Shown here: positions 28,105-37,350 of the stretch, piece after piece | Position numbering within the stretch: the stretch's first letter is position 1 | Layout: the number at the start of each line of letters is the position of its first letter | NCBI RefSeq assembly: GCF_963666145.1 | Contig: NZ_OY762614.1 | Location: 434,001 to 498,000 of the forward strand | Source of the DNA: an uncultured Desulfobacter sp. | Lineage (GTDB): Bacteria > Desulfobacterota > Desulfobacteria > Desulfobacterales > Desulfobacteraceae | DNA: 64,000 nucleotides | Direction of reading: 5' to 3' | Notes under the pieces: model-generated | The model's database searches: none | What the model was told of the DNA's origin: nothing | What the model saw: the letters and a program-made list of their open reading frames with translations, nothing else | Made by a program: the position numbers and the translations under genes

Positions 28105-29757
28105 ATGACCCGTTCAACCTTGCTGACCATTGAAGATCTTACAAATAAGCTGGATATCGGCAAAGCCACTTTAAAATTCATGCTGCATCGATTCAGCCCA
28201 TGGCTTGCCACACAAATTGCCAACAATGAAACCCTTTACACTGAGCATGCAGTTACCACCCTTTTAAAAATCCAGAAATTACTTGATGCGGGTATGCTGC
28301 CCGAGCAAGTAGAAGATTCCCTTGCCCAAGAGGCGCAAATACGCAACGCCGCAGCGAATAAACCTGTCGGTAATCAAGGCGCACTTGCCCTGGATATGGA
28401 ATCCGTATCCATGTTCAAGGATATGTTCCAGGTATATATCGAAAAACAGGACCGCATTGCCTGTGCCCAGGAAGCACTTGCCCGGGTCGAAGAAAGAAAA
28501 GCGGATGCAATGGAAAAGCGGACCGCTGCCGAAGAAAAAAAAGCGGATGCAATGACCAATATAGCCATGGCACTTCAGGAGATGAACCGACGGGTCAGTT
28601 CTGTCCCCCAGGCTATGGAAATTGCCGGACGTGCTGTGGAAAACATCGCGTTAGAAGAATTGGAAGTATCCCCCGGGCTTGATGAAAGCCTTTTAGATAG
28701 TGATTTTGACGACAATGAGCACCTGTTTGAAGATCCCGGCTCCATTGAAGATCCATTTAAGGATCAGGGCCACGAGGGTCTTGGTGACTTTGGAGTTCCC
28801 AATCTGGATGATCTGACTTTACTGGTCGATGAGACCGCTCTGACCCATGGCGATATTGATGACCTGTCGTCATTGATTGATTCAGTATCAGATCCTGCAG
28901 GAGACCTTGGCGACCTTTCAAGTCTGCTGGAGGAGACACCGCCGGAACCTGAGATGGACCCGCCACCCCACGATTTAGATGATTTGTCAAAGTTGGTTGA
29001 TTCTGATTTGTCGTCGTCTGAAATTCTGGGTCAAGACACGGGTCATCAAACAGATCATACAAATGGCAATGAAGACGATATAGATGATCTGTTCAACCTT
29101 GTGGGAGTAGATTCCTCCGTCCCAAAAAAACTAAATGAAGATATAGATGACCTGTCCAAACTGATTGAGACTGAAAGTGATGAGCACACCGACACCTTGG
29201 ATGATTTATCCGCGTTGATAGAAACACCTGAACAGTCCCAGGATACGATGGATGATCTGTCTATGCTTTTAGGGATAGGGGATACGGGAGAAGAATCAGG
29301 CCGGAAAATCCCTGACATGGAAGATACCCAGGTCGACGATCTTTGGTCGCTGGTCCCCGAGGAACCGCAATTAACCCAGAAAGACCAAGGCCGGGACCAA
29401 CAGGCGCTCGATGCCCCAGAAGAGATGGATGACCTGTCTGCGCTGGTAAACCAGGTACCGAACGATACGCACACTTCGGCTGATACAACACCTGATGACC
29501 AGGCGAACATTGACGACGCCACGGATGTTCCTGATGGGATGCCTTCGATCAAACCGAATATTTCGCCGGATCAGGACATGAAAAAATACAAGGCCACCGT
29601 CATGAAAATCATTATTGAATTAAAGGAACAGGGCTCGACACCCCAGCAGACAACGGATCGCCTCAATCAGGACGATGTCGCGACCCTGTCCGGAAAACCG
29701 GCCTGGGGATTAAAAGCCATAGAAAAGATATACGGGTTTATTGATTCTGCTAAATAA
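28105..29757 (+). CDS. repeat protein with MerR-like HTH, coiled coil and ten DDLSxL motifs
   Basis: This 550-residue protein starts at the ATG at 28105, preceded by GAGGGA. The N-terminal 70 residues resemble a MerR-type winged helix (TIEDLTNKLDIGKATL). Residues about 110-170 form an Ala/Glu/Lys-rich coiled coil. Residues 233-450 hold ten copies of an 11-residue motif with core DDLSxL(I/V), at 233, 250, 267, 290, 325, 346, 364, 381, 409 and 440, separated by acidic disordered linkers. The last 60 residues look like the helical tail domain of serine recombinases (ELKEQGST...RLN...GKPAWG). I do not recognise a named family. It is divergent from the PrkA operon. Confidence 0.8.
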   Translation: MTRSTLLTIEDLTNKLDIGKATLKFMLHRFSPWLATQIANNETLYTEHAVTTLLKIQKLLDAGMLPEQVEDSLAQEAQIRNAAANKPVGNQGALALDMESVSMFKDMFQVYIEKQDRIACAQEALARVEERKADAMEKRTAAEEKKADAMTNIAMALQEMNRRVSSVPQAMEIAGRAVENIALEELEVSPGLDESLLDSDFDDNEHLFEDPGSIEDPFKDQGHEGLGDFGVPNLDDLTLLVDETALTHGDIDDLSSLIDSVSDPAGDLGDLSSLLEETPPEPEMDPPPHDLDDLSKLVDSDLSSSEILGQDTGHQTDHTNGNEDDIDDLFNLVGVDSSVPKKLNEDIDDLSKLIETESDEHTDTLDDLSALIETPEQSQDTMDDLSMLLGIGDTGEESGRKIPDMEDTQVDDLWSLVPEEPQLTQKDQGRDQQALDAPEEMDDLSALVNQVPNDTHTSADTTPDDQANIDDATDVPDGMPSIKPNISPDQDMKKYKATVMKIIIELKEQGSTPQQTTDRLNQDDVATLSGKPAWGLKAIEKIYGFIDSAK

Positions 29758-29801
29758 CAGTCATGGGCTCTGCAGCGGTATTAACGCCTGTATTGTGACG
29801 G

Positions 29802-30740
29802 TTATTTTGCCCCTGCAGCGTCGGCGAAACGAGTATCCACAAATTTATCCAGATCAATCAGAGATGTCATAATATTCATTTTATCCATCATATATTTCTG
29901 AATGATATCAAGATCTTCCTTTATTGGGTAAAGTTCTCCGGTCAGAATTCGGTCCGGAGGATCTGTGAGCACCCGCCGAATGATATCCTTGTCCTGGGAA
30001 AAGAAATCCGCCCCGATAATTGACGCAGGCTCTGGCTGGGCATCAATGGCAAGCCCGGACCGCACAAAACTGGTGCAGATTTCCTGCATGGCTTCGGGAT
30101 TTTTTTCAATGATCTCGGTGCGCATAACAAAAACACAGCAAGGATGCTTGGCCCACAAATTTTTGGACAATTCAAATTCTTCACCGTGCCCTGCGGCTAT
30201 GACCTGGGAGCCGAAGGGTTCGGCCACGATAAACCCGCCGATTTCGCCGTCTTCGTCATACTCAAGGGCTTCGGGCATCTGGAACGGGGCGACCACCTCA
30301 AGGGTGACATCAATGCCCTTTTCCGTCGCACGTCCGGGTTTTAACCCTTTTTCGGATAACAACTTGTGAAACAACATATTATGAATGGAGAGCTGATACG
30401 GAATTAAAACGGTCTTACCCGCGAAATCCTCAACAGAATTAATATTTGCTTTTTTGTTTTTAACCAGGACACTGCCGGATTTATGGGCCAGCAACAACAG
30501 TTTGAGATCAACACCGGACTTAAAAAGGTCCATGGCCGTTGGTGCCAGAACCAATGCCCCGTCCAAGGATTTTACGGAAAGCGCATCAGCAACCTCATTC
30601 CACCCGTTTTTAACCACAGGTTCCAGGGTGCAGTGCTGAAAGGTTTCCATACGTTGTTGCAATTTACGAGCTGTCACACCGAGAATGAAATGATCGGTTA
30701 TTTTAAGATATCCGATCTTGATCGCGGGTTTTTCCGCCAT
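29802..30740 (-). CDS. NMT1/SsuA-like substrate-binding protein without a signal peptide
   Basis: This 312-residue protein matches periplasmic-binding-protein type 2 folds of the NMT1/THI5/NrtA group (IKIGYLKITDHF, FAGKTVLIPYQLSIHN, GGFIVAEPFGSQV). The N-terminus has no signal sequence or lipobox, and no permease or ATPase gene is nearby. It may therefore be a cytoplasmic sensor or enzyme rather than a transporter part. The ATG at 30740 lies eight bases after GGAGG. A GTG nine bases further upstream is less likely. The ligand is unknown. Confidence 0.75.
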   Translation of the reverse strand: MAEKPAIKIGYLKITDHFILGVTARKLQQRMETFQHCTLEPVVKNGWNEVADALSVKSLDGALVLAPTAMDLFKSGVDLKLLLLAHKSGSVLVKNKKANINSVEDFAGKTVLIPYQLSIHNMLFHKLLSEKGLKPGRATEKGIDVTLEVVAPFQMPEALEYDEDGEIGGFIVAEPFGSQVIAAGHGEEFELSKNLWAKHPCCVFVMRTEIIEKNPEAMQEICTSFVRSGLAIDAQPEPASIIGADFFSQDKDIIRRVLTDPPDRILTGELYPIKEDLDIIQKYMMDKMNIMTSLIDLDKFVDTRFADAAGAK

Positions 30741-30983
30741 TTCACGCACCTCCGGGGATGATTAATGTATATTAAATATATGCTGAATCTCATTAACGAT
30801 TATGTTTAAGTTCACTTCAAAGTCATTCTTAAAAAGGCTCTGAACTGTTTAATTACCGGATTTTGAGCATTATTTATATTTGAATCTGCCATAATTTCGC
30901 AACAAAGTAAACCCCAAGGTTGATGAACTCGCAAAAAGTCCAATCAGTGCGAAACTAAAGAATTCGTCTGAGATAGATTGATT

Positions 30984-31763
30984 TTAACTAAAAATAGAAT
31001 TCGGGCGTCCGGCCGATTCAGCCTCTTTTCTTGCTTGAACAACGATAGTCGCGAAAGCTAAATCCTGGGGAGAGGTGAGTTTAATGTTAAAGGCGCCGCC
31101 CTCAACCATCGTCACCGGAATTTTCGCATGTTCGCAAACCGACGCTTCGTCCGTACCTAAAAAGCCGGTATGTTTGGCATGGGAAAGGGCTTTGAGGATC
31201 AAGTCCAGGCGAAAAACCTGTGGCGTTTGGGCCCGGAACAGTCCGTCCCGGTCAAGGGTGCAAATGATCCGGCCATTTTTACCAACTCGTTTTACGGTAT
31301 CACAGATCCCGAGGGCCGGAATGCAGGCACCGTTTTCCCAGGCACTGTCAAGGCAGCGATCAATGAGATCTTTGCCCACAAAGGGGCGCACCCCGTCATG
31401 AATCAGCACCAATGCCGTTTCAGGCCGCTCACAAATCTGCATTGCTTTATCGATTCCATTACCCACGGAATCCTGACGGGTACCACCGCCTTTAATAATA
31501 TGCAGCGGGGTAGAAAATGAAAACTGGCGTAACAGGTCGTTACGGGTAAAATTCAGATCCTGTTCCGGAACCACCAAAATGATCTCATCCACCCGCCAAT
31601 GTGTATCAAAAGCAGCAAGTGTGTGAACGATTACCGGACGTCCTTCAAGATCAATAAACTGTTTTTTTACAGTGGACTGCATACGCAGGCCTTTTCCTCC
31701 TGCCACAATAACGGCAATATTTTTAGAGGGCTTTTTATTTTCGGCGTCCGGCATAACGTTCAA
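30984..31763 (-). CDS. ispD: 2-C-methyl-D-erythritol 4-phosphate cytidylyltransferase
   Basis: IspD makes CDP-methylerythritol in the non-mevalonate isoprenoid pathway. The 259-residue protein has the nucleotide-binding signature IVAGGKGLRM near residue 19, then QFIDLEGRPVI and the IspD motif VLIHDGVRPFV near residue 118. The start may be TTG at 31763, with AAGGA six bases upstream, or the ATG at 31754, whose spacing to the same site is long. Confidence 0.93.
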   Translation of the reverse strand: MNVMPDAENKKPSKNIAVIVAGGKGLRMQSTVKKQFIDLEGRPVIVHTLAAFDTHWRVDEIILVVPEQDLNFTRNDLLRQFSFSTPLHIIKGGGTRQDSVGNGIDKAMQICERPETALVLIHDGVRPFVGKDLIDRCLDSAWENGACIPALGICDTVKRVGKNGRIICTLDRDGLFRAQTPQVFRLDLILKALSHAKHTGFLGTDEASVCEHAKIPVTMVEGGAFNIKLTSPQDLAFATIVVQARKEAESAGRPNSIFS

Positions 31764-31805
31764 TAATCGTCCTTAGCGCTGGCTTACAGTTGATAATGAT
31801 AACTA

Positions 31806-33116
31806 CTAAATTAAATAGCTCAATTCACTGGGCAAAGGAATGCCCTTTCCCATGTGATCTTCACCATAATTAACACTTGCAAGGATTTTTAAATCATGCA
31901 ACGCCCTGGAGTCTCCGGTAAAGATGACCGTCTCAATCTCTTCTTTTTTAATTTTCCCCCCGGCCCATTGAATATCCAGGACCGAAGAGGCATCAAACTG
32001 GTCTTCGCCCACAAACAACTTGACCTCCCCGCCGTAATGCTGAACGATTTTTGCCACCAAAAGGCTTGGCCGGCTGTGAAAGCCTCTATCTTTAGGAATC
32101 CCGACTTTAATTGAGCCGGACTCCATATTCATATTTAATACCTTCGTGGCCACAGCTTTACCCGAGGATAAAAACCGGCCTGCATAATACAGACAATAAT
32201 TCATGGCACGATCCAGGACAGTGTCCGGATCAATGATATCGGAAAGAGAGAGGCTGATATTTTTATAAACGTGTTTAAAGCCGGTATCATAAAGATGCCG
32301 TTCGTAGAAATGAAGCAAACGACCGAGCACCTGCAAAATATGAAAAACGATGGAAAAATGACTGCGCAACTGGTTTAAAAGCTGGGCATCAGGCGATTGC
32401 AAGGTGGTAACGACATAGGAATCAAAAGAAGACTGGATATTGTGCACCCGCATCTCATAGCTTCTGATGGTCACCTCGTTAATAACATCAGGAACAAGCT
32501 TATAAATGGTTTCAAGATCATAACGTTCGTAAAAGGTAAACTGCTCAAAATCCCGGATCAGTTCAAGAAACTGACTGGAGATCCGTGTCAGATTTTTTTT
32601 CTGACTGCTTTTGGGCATGGCATCGTCAATATTATGTTCCAGCTGACTTGCAGTGGCAATACCCGGAAAATAGTCCAGGTTATAGCCGGAATCCGGAATG
32701 GTAATACCCAAACGATTTGCTTCCCTTAGCGCAACGGGCGCTGCCTGATGGATGGCCTCCTGTAAGAATCGAAGCATATCCAAGGCCTCCTGCTTAAAGG
32801 CACTGTGCTTTTGATCCCCGAAATCGTAAAAGTCAAACCGGTCCAGGGTATGCCGCTGGGAATAACAGGCAAGGGAAAGGTGCCGAATTGAAGCGGATAT
32901 CGCACGATAAAATACCCACTCCCTGTTTTTTTTTGCACCATGAAAATCAAGAAAGTCCTCCATGATGTGAGAGGTAATGATCAGTTTTGAGCAAAGTTTT
33001 TTGGTGAAAAGATAACTGTCATCATTCAATCCAACAATAAACAGAATGCACTGAAGATACTCATATGAAAAGATATTTGCTTTTTCTCTAAAGGATATGC
33101 CGCAGGTCTCATTCAT
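31806..33116 (-). CDS. large helical protein with C-terminal HPr-like domain
   Basis: The 436-residue protein ends in an HPr-like domain at about residues 335-420. The phosphorylatable histidine is kept at H347 (GFHSRPS, compare GLHARPA), and the ASSVLDI segment aligns with the Ser46 region. The first 330 residues are mostly helical and not recognisable to me. No PTS enzyme I or HPr kinase gene is in the window. It may sense phosphotransfer state. The gene sits between ispD and the RNase P RNA. Confidence 0.7.
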   Translation of the reverse strand: MNETCGISFREKANIFSYEYLQCILFIVGLNDDSYLFTKKLCSKLIITSHIMEDFLDFHGAKKNREWVFYRAISASIRHLSLACYSQRHTLDRFDFYDFGDQKHSAFKQEALDMLRFLQEAIHQAAPVALREANRLGITIPDSGYNLDYFPGIATASQLEHNIDDAMPKSSQKKNLTRISSQFLELIRDFEQFTFYERYDLETIYKLVPDVINEVTIRSYEMRVHNIQSSFDSYVVTTLQSPDAQLLNQLRSHFSIVFHILQVLGRLLHFYERHLYDTGFKHVYKNISLSLSDIIDPDTVLDRAMNYCLYYAGRFLSSGKAVATKVLNMNMESGSIKVGIPKDRGFHSRPSLLVAKIVQHYGGEVKLFVGEDQFDASSVLDIQWAGGKIKKEEIETVIFTGDSRALHDLKILASVNYGEDHMGKGIPLPSELSYLI

Positions 33117-33138
33117 AGCTGTTTACTCAATATTTAAA

Positions 33139-33537
<399 letters not shown>

Positions 33538-33564
33538 TTAAAAATCATACGTCAATCTAAAAAA

Positions 33565-34275
33565 TTATCTTTTCCTGTAATAAAGAATTCTGCTGCACTG
33601 GGGGCAGAATATCAGTTGATTGCCACGCTGAACTTCGATGTACAACTGGGGGGGAATATTCATAAAGCACCCCAGGCACACCTGGTCCTCTGCCTCGGCA
33701 ACGGCAGAACCCTGGTTCATTTTGGAAATGCGCTTGAAACGATCCAATAGCTTGGGATCAAGACTTGTACCGATTTCTTTCTGGCTTTCAAGGTATTCAT
33801 CAAGAAGTTGGCGGTCTTTGGTGGTTTGTTCTTCAATCTGATTCTGTTCAGCTTTAACCTGTGCTTCAAGCTGCTGATATTCTTTTGTGCTTTCATCCAC
33901 AATCGCCTGGGACTTTTCCCGCTCTTCCATGATCTGTAACAGCTCTGTCTCCAAGGCATCTTTTCTTTTTTTATTATCATCCACTTCCCTGAGCAACACC
34001 TGATACTCTTTATTCGTGCTTACATTGCGGAGGGTTTCGTTGCTTTTGATAATACGTGCATCGACAATTTTTATTTCATTTTCCGCGTCAAGGCAATTCT
34101 TTTTTAACATTTCAAGCTCTTCGGTATTTTCCTTGAGCGCTGCGGCAAACTGTTTCAGCCTGGATGCCAGTTTGGTTTTCTTTTTTTCAACCTCTATCAA
34201 AACGTCATTTAGACGAACGATTTGGGTTTCAGCCTCCTGAAGTTTTACAAGGGTGGCAATATCTGGTTTTGACAT
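33565..34275 (-). CDS. coiled-coil protein with C4-type zinc ribbon
   Basis: The 236-residue protein has a long N-terminal coiled coil (about residues 5-175) and a C-terminal C4 zinc ribbon, CLGCFMNIP and FCPQCSRILY. This architecture matches the DUF164/CdsZ-type family. It is usually found near Nif3-like genes, as here, where the Nif3-like gene lies 14 bases upstream. The role is probably tied to nucleic acid or ribosome binding, but that is inference. Confidence 0.85.
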   Translation of the reverse strand: MSKPDIATLVKLQEAETQIVRLNDVLIEVEKKKTKLASRLKQFAAALKENTEELEMLKKNCLDAENEIKIVDARIIKSNETLRNVSTNKEYQVLLREVDDNKKRKDALETELLQIMEEREKSQAIVDESTKEYQQLEAQVKAEQNQIEEQTTKDRQLLDEYLESQKEIGTSLDPKLLDRFKRISKMNQGSAVAEAEDQVCLGCFMNIPPQLYIEVQRGNQLIFCPQCSRILYYRKR

Positions 34276-34289
34276 AAGGTGTTACATCC

Positions 34290-35105
34290 TCATATGGTTA
34301 AAAATGGATCTTGTTCCTGATCATATGTATTAATTATAATTTCAAGTTTTTTGGCATCAAACATCTGTCTAAGACGATTTTTCAAAAGCTCCACAGCAAT
34401 AGATTCGGAATGAAAGTGACCGACATCCACTGCGGATTTACCATAAAGCTCAATATCTCGTGCCTCGTGGTATTTCAAATCCCCTGTGATATATACATCC
34501 ATTCCTGAATCTAAAAATTGAGCGGTCAAAGAGCCGCCCGATCCAGAACACAGCGCTGCCGTGGATACCATGTTTTCGGGATTACCGACAAGTCGCACCT
34601 GGGAAAGACCCAATTTTTCTTTGATCCGGCAAGCCAGCTGTGCAAGGGTCATGCGTTCACCAAGCCGGCCGAGCCGTCCAAGGCCTTGAATCCGGTCTGG
34701 CCTTTCATTTTTCATTGCATCGGCAAAAAAAACATCTGTACAGGAAATACCCAGTTTTTCGGCCAGATAGTCGTTCAGACCGCCCGAGGCTTTGTCCAGA
34801 TTTGTATGGGCGCTAATTACGGCAATCCGGGATCTTGCACAGATCAGAATGGCAGATCCCGGCATTTTTGAAAAATCAATCTGCTTCTCCGGTGACATGA
34901 TCAGGGGATGATGGGTAATCAGCATGTCACATCCTGACCTTTCCGCCTGGGTTAGTGCCTGTTCTGTGACATCCAGAGCAATTAGAACCTTGGATACCTG
35001 CCATTCAGGATCACCGACCTGAAGCCCGGAATTGTCCCAGGATTCAGCCAGGGCAAACGGTGCAATTTGATCTACAATATCAATAACCTGTTTTACCGTA
35101 GGCAT
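34290..35105 (-). CDS. Nif3-like dinuclear metal centre protein
   Basis: This is a NIF3/YbgI-family protein of 271 residues. Metal-ligand segments are THHPLI near residue 67, AHTNLD and GHFHSE near the C-terminus. The family forms hexameric toroids with a two-metal site and has no settled function; despite the name it is unrelated to nitrogen fixation. I chose the ATG at 35105 (PTVKQVID start). A longer frame from 35150 would begin inside a terminator hairpin. No strong Shine-Dalgarno is visible. Confidence 0.85.
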   Translation of the reverse strand: MPTVKQVIDIVDQIAPFALAESWDNSGLQVGDPEWQVSKVLIALDVTEQALTQAERSGCDMLITHHPLIMSPEKQIDFSKMPGSAILICARSRIAVISAHTNLDKASGGLNDYLAEKLGISCTDVFFADAMKNERPDRIQGLGRLGRLGERMTLAQLACRIKEKLGLSQVRLVGNPENMVSTAALCSGSGGSLTAQFLDSGMDVYITGDLKYHEARDIELYGKSAVDVGHFHSESIAVELLKNRLRQMFDAKKLEIIINTYDQEQDPFLTI

Positions 35106-35121
35106 GGGCTCAATACGTCTC

Positions 35122-35152
35122 AAAATAAAAAAGCGTGGAGTACACTCCACGC
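35122..35152 (-). terminator. rho-independent terminator downstream of the tRNA gene
   Basis: GCGTGGAGT and ACTCCACGC form a nine-bp near-perfect palindrome (35133-35152), followed on the minus strand by TTTTTTATTTT. It lies about 140 bases beyond the tRNA and only about 17 bases before the Nif3-like start codon. Confidence 0.8.
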
Positions 35153-35291
35153 TTAAGTTTCAATCTATTTTCGTACTGCTTTACAGGCATATCCGTGTAT
35201 GACCTGGTCATCCTTTCCCTCTTTTCAGCATATCAAATCGACTTTCCCTCCTGCTTAAGACCTCATACATGGAATGCATGAACAAGATCTT

Positions 35292-35368
35292 TGGTGGGCC
35301 CACCTGGATTCGAACCAGGGACCGACCGGTTATGAGCCGGTGGCTCTACCAAACTGAGCTATAGGCCC
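35292..35368 (-). tRNA. tRNA-Met (CAT anticodon)
   Basis: The minus strand folds into a full cloverleaf. The acceptor stem is GGGCCTA with TGGGCCC, the D arm GCTC...GAGC, the anticodon arm ACCGG-CTCATAA-CCGGT and the T arm CCTGG-TTCGAAT-CCAGG. CCA is encoded. The anticodon is CAT. The lack of the initiator's three G-C anticodon-stem pairs and of a mismatched acceptor end argues for elongator tRNA-Met. A lysidine-modified tRNA-Ile cannot be excluded from sequence alone. Confidence 0.88.
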
Positions 35369-35408
35369 GGAAAGCCGCTTTGATACTGCGTTGCAAGCAA
35401 ATTTGCTT

Positions 35409-35437
35409 TATATATAGTAACGCCGGTTTACTGTCAA
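35409..35437 (-). promoter_or_regulatory. promoter of the tRNA gene
   Basis: On the minus strand a perfect TTGACA (35437-35432), a 17-base spacer and TATATA (35414-35409) precede the tRNA. Transcription would start near 35402. It begins just beyond the rpoD stop codon. Confidence 0.65.
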
Positions 35438-35440
35438 GCG

Positions 35441-37327
35441 TTAATTCTCAATAAACGTTTTAAGCTTTTTACTCCTGGTCGGATGACGAAGCTTGCGCAG
35501 GGCCTTGGCTTCAATCTGACGGATACGCTCCCTTGTAACGGTAAAGTCTTTTCCAACTTCTTCCAGGGTATGATCGGACTTTTCTCCAATTCCGAAACGC
35601 ATTCTCAATACTTTTTCCTCCCTGGGCGTTAGCGTAGCCAGTATTTTACGCGTCTGTTCAGCAAGGCTTAAATCAATGGCTGCCTCGGAAGGAATGGAGA
35701 ATTTCTTATCCTCGATAAAATCCCCAAGATGACTGTCTTCTTCTTCACCAATAGGAGTTTCAAGGGAAATAGGTTCTTTGGCAATCTTAAGTACTCGCCG
35801 CACCTTATCAATGGGGATCTCCATTTTTTCGGCAATTTCTTCGGGGGAAGGCTCCTTGCCCATCTCCTGGACCAGGTACCGGGAGGTGCGGATCAGTTTG
35901 TTGATGGTTTCAATCATATGAACCGGAATCCTGATGGTTCGTGCCTGATCCGCAATGGCCCGGGTAATGGCCTGACGGATCCACCAGGTGGCATATGTCG
36001 AAAACTTGTATCCCCTACGATACTCAAATTTATCCACCGCCTTCATCAAACCGATATTGCCTTCCTGGATCAAATCAAGGAACTGCAGACCTCTGTTGGT
36101 ATATTTCTTGGCAATACTTACCACAAGCCTTAGATTAGCACGGACCAGTTCCCGTTTGGCGGCATCTGCTTTTTTACGCCCGATCTCAATGCTTTGAACA
36201 ATATCAGTAAGATCCTCCACACTACCTTTGACCGAATCCTTTTTTTCGGAAACCTGGTTACATAACGCCATAATATCGTTAAACAGGACAGTTGCGCGCT
36301 CGGGAGTAATTTCGTTTCTAGACGTGGCCCATTCAACAAAATCAGCCGAATCTTTTGTCTGCTTCATCATGGTGCTGGGCTGGACATTAAACGTTTTTGC
36401 ACACCTGGCCAGCAAATCATCTACGGTCTTGAACCAGGTTATTGTGTTTCTGATACTCTTTTCTATATTATCAATCACATTGGATTCAAATCGCCAGCTT
36501 TTGAGCAACTCAAAAATTTCTTCGGTGTTGCCGGCAATCTGTTCACCAAGGGTGCTGTATTTTTTTGTGCCTTTGCGGGTACTTTCAAGCTCATCACGGA
36601 AGGTTTGATTCTGGACATGCAACTCTCTTATCCGGGATAGGGATTCAAGAAACTTTTCCTGCTTGGTGACTTCATCAACCACCCCGTCACCCTCGTCCAC
36701 ATCACGGAGTACATGCTTTGGCCGCATGGCTTTTTCTTCCATTTTTTTACCGTACATAAAAATGGTATTCAGCGCCAAAGGACAATCCAGCATGGCCCGC
36801 AGTACATCCCTTTCTCCGACCTCTATTTTTTTTGCAATCTCAATTTCACCTTCACGGCTGAGCAGGGTGACCATACCCATCTCTTTAAGATACATCTTCA
36901 CAGGGTCTGTAACGGCACCAAATTCCATATCAGAACGTTCACGCCCGGAAGAAAGCATACCCTTACCACTTTTCCTATCCGGTCCATCATCCTCATCCTC
37001 ATCGTCGTCATCACGACCCCTGCGGGAACCGGAAAGTTTGGTTTTTTTAACCTTCAAAGACCGGGGTGTCTTTTTGGAACTTTTTGCCTTGCCTGATTTA
37101 ACGACAGACGCATCCTCGTCTCTATCACCAACCAGTTCAATACCCAATTCTTTAAACTGAATGACAATATCATCTATCTGCTCAAAGGATTGCAAATCAT
37201 CTGAAATGGCGTCATTGATTTCGGCAAAGGACAGGACGCCTGTTTCCTCTCCCTTTTTAATAAGCTTACGCATTTCGTCTTTGCCGATCATCACGCCCTG
37301 CTCAGATTTGCTGGTCTTTTCTGCCAT
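35441..37327 (-). CDS. rpoD: primary sigma factor RpoD (sigma70)
   Basis: RpoD directs RNA polymerase to housekeeping promoters. The 628-residue protein has region 1.1, a charged Lys/Asp-rich linker at about residues 75-125 ([14 protein letters not shown]), region 1.2 ([11 protein letters not shown]), the non-conserved region, then region 2 ([18 protein letters not shown]), region 3 and region 4 ([35 protein letters not shown]). It lies 23 bases downstream of dnaG, the familiar dnaG-rpoD pairing. Confidence 0.97.
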   Translation of the reverse strand: MAEKTSKSEQGVMIGKDEMRKLIKKGEETGVLSFAEINDAISDDLQSFEQIDDIVIQFKELGIELVGDRDEDASVVKSGKAKSSKKTPRSLKVKKTKLSGSRRGRDDDDEDEDDGPDRKSGKGMLSSGRERSDMEFGAVTDPVKMYLKEMGMVTLLSREGEIEIAKKIEVGERDVLRAMLDCPLALNTIFMYGKKMEEKAMRPKHVLRDVDEGDGVVDEVTKQEKFLESLSRIRELHVQNQTFRDELESTRKGTKKYSTLGEQIAGNTEEIFELLKSWRFESNVIDNIEKSIRNTITWFKTVDDLLARCAKTFNVQPSTMMKQTKDSADFVEWATSRNEITPERATVLFNDIMALCNQVSEKKDSVKGSVEDLTDIVQSIEIGRKKADAAKRELVRANLRLVVSIAKKYTNRGLQFLDLIQEGNIGLMKAVDKFEYRRGYKFSTYATWWIRQAITRAIADQARTIRIPVHMIETINKLIRTSRYLVQEMGKEPSPEEIAEKMEIPIDKVRRVLKIAKEPISLETPIGEEEDSHLGDFIEDKKFSIPSEAAIDLSLAEQTRKILATLTPREEKVLRMRFGIGEKSDHTLEEVGKDFTVTRERIRQIEAKALRKLRHPTRSKKLKTFIEN

Positions 37328-37350
37328 ATATGCCTCCCAAAGGCTTAAAG

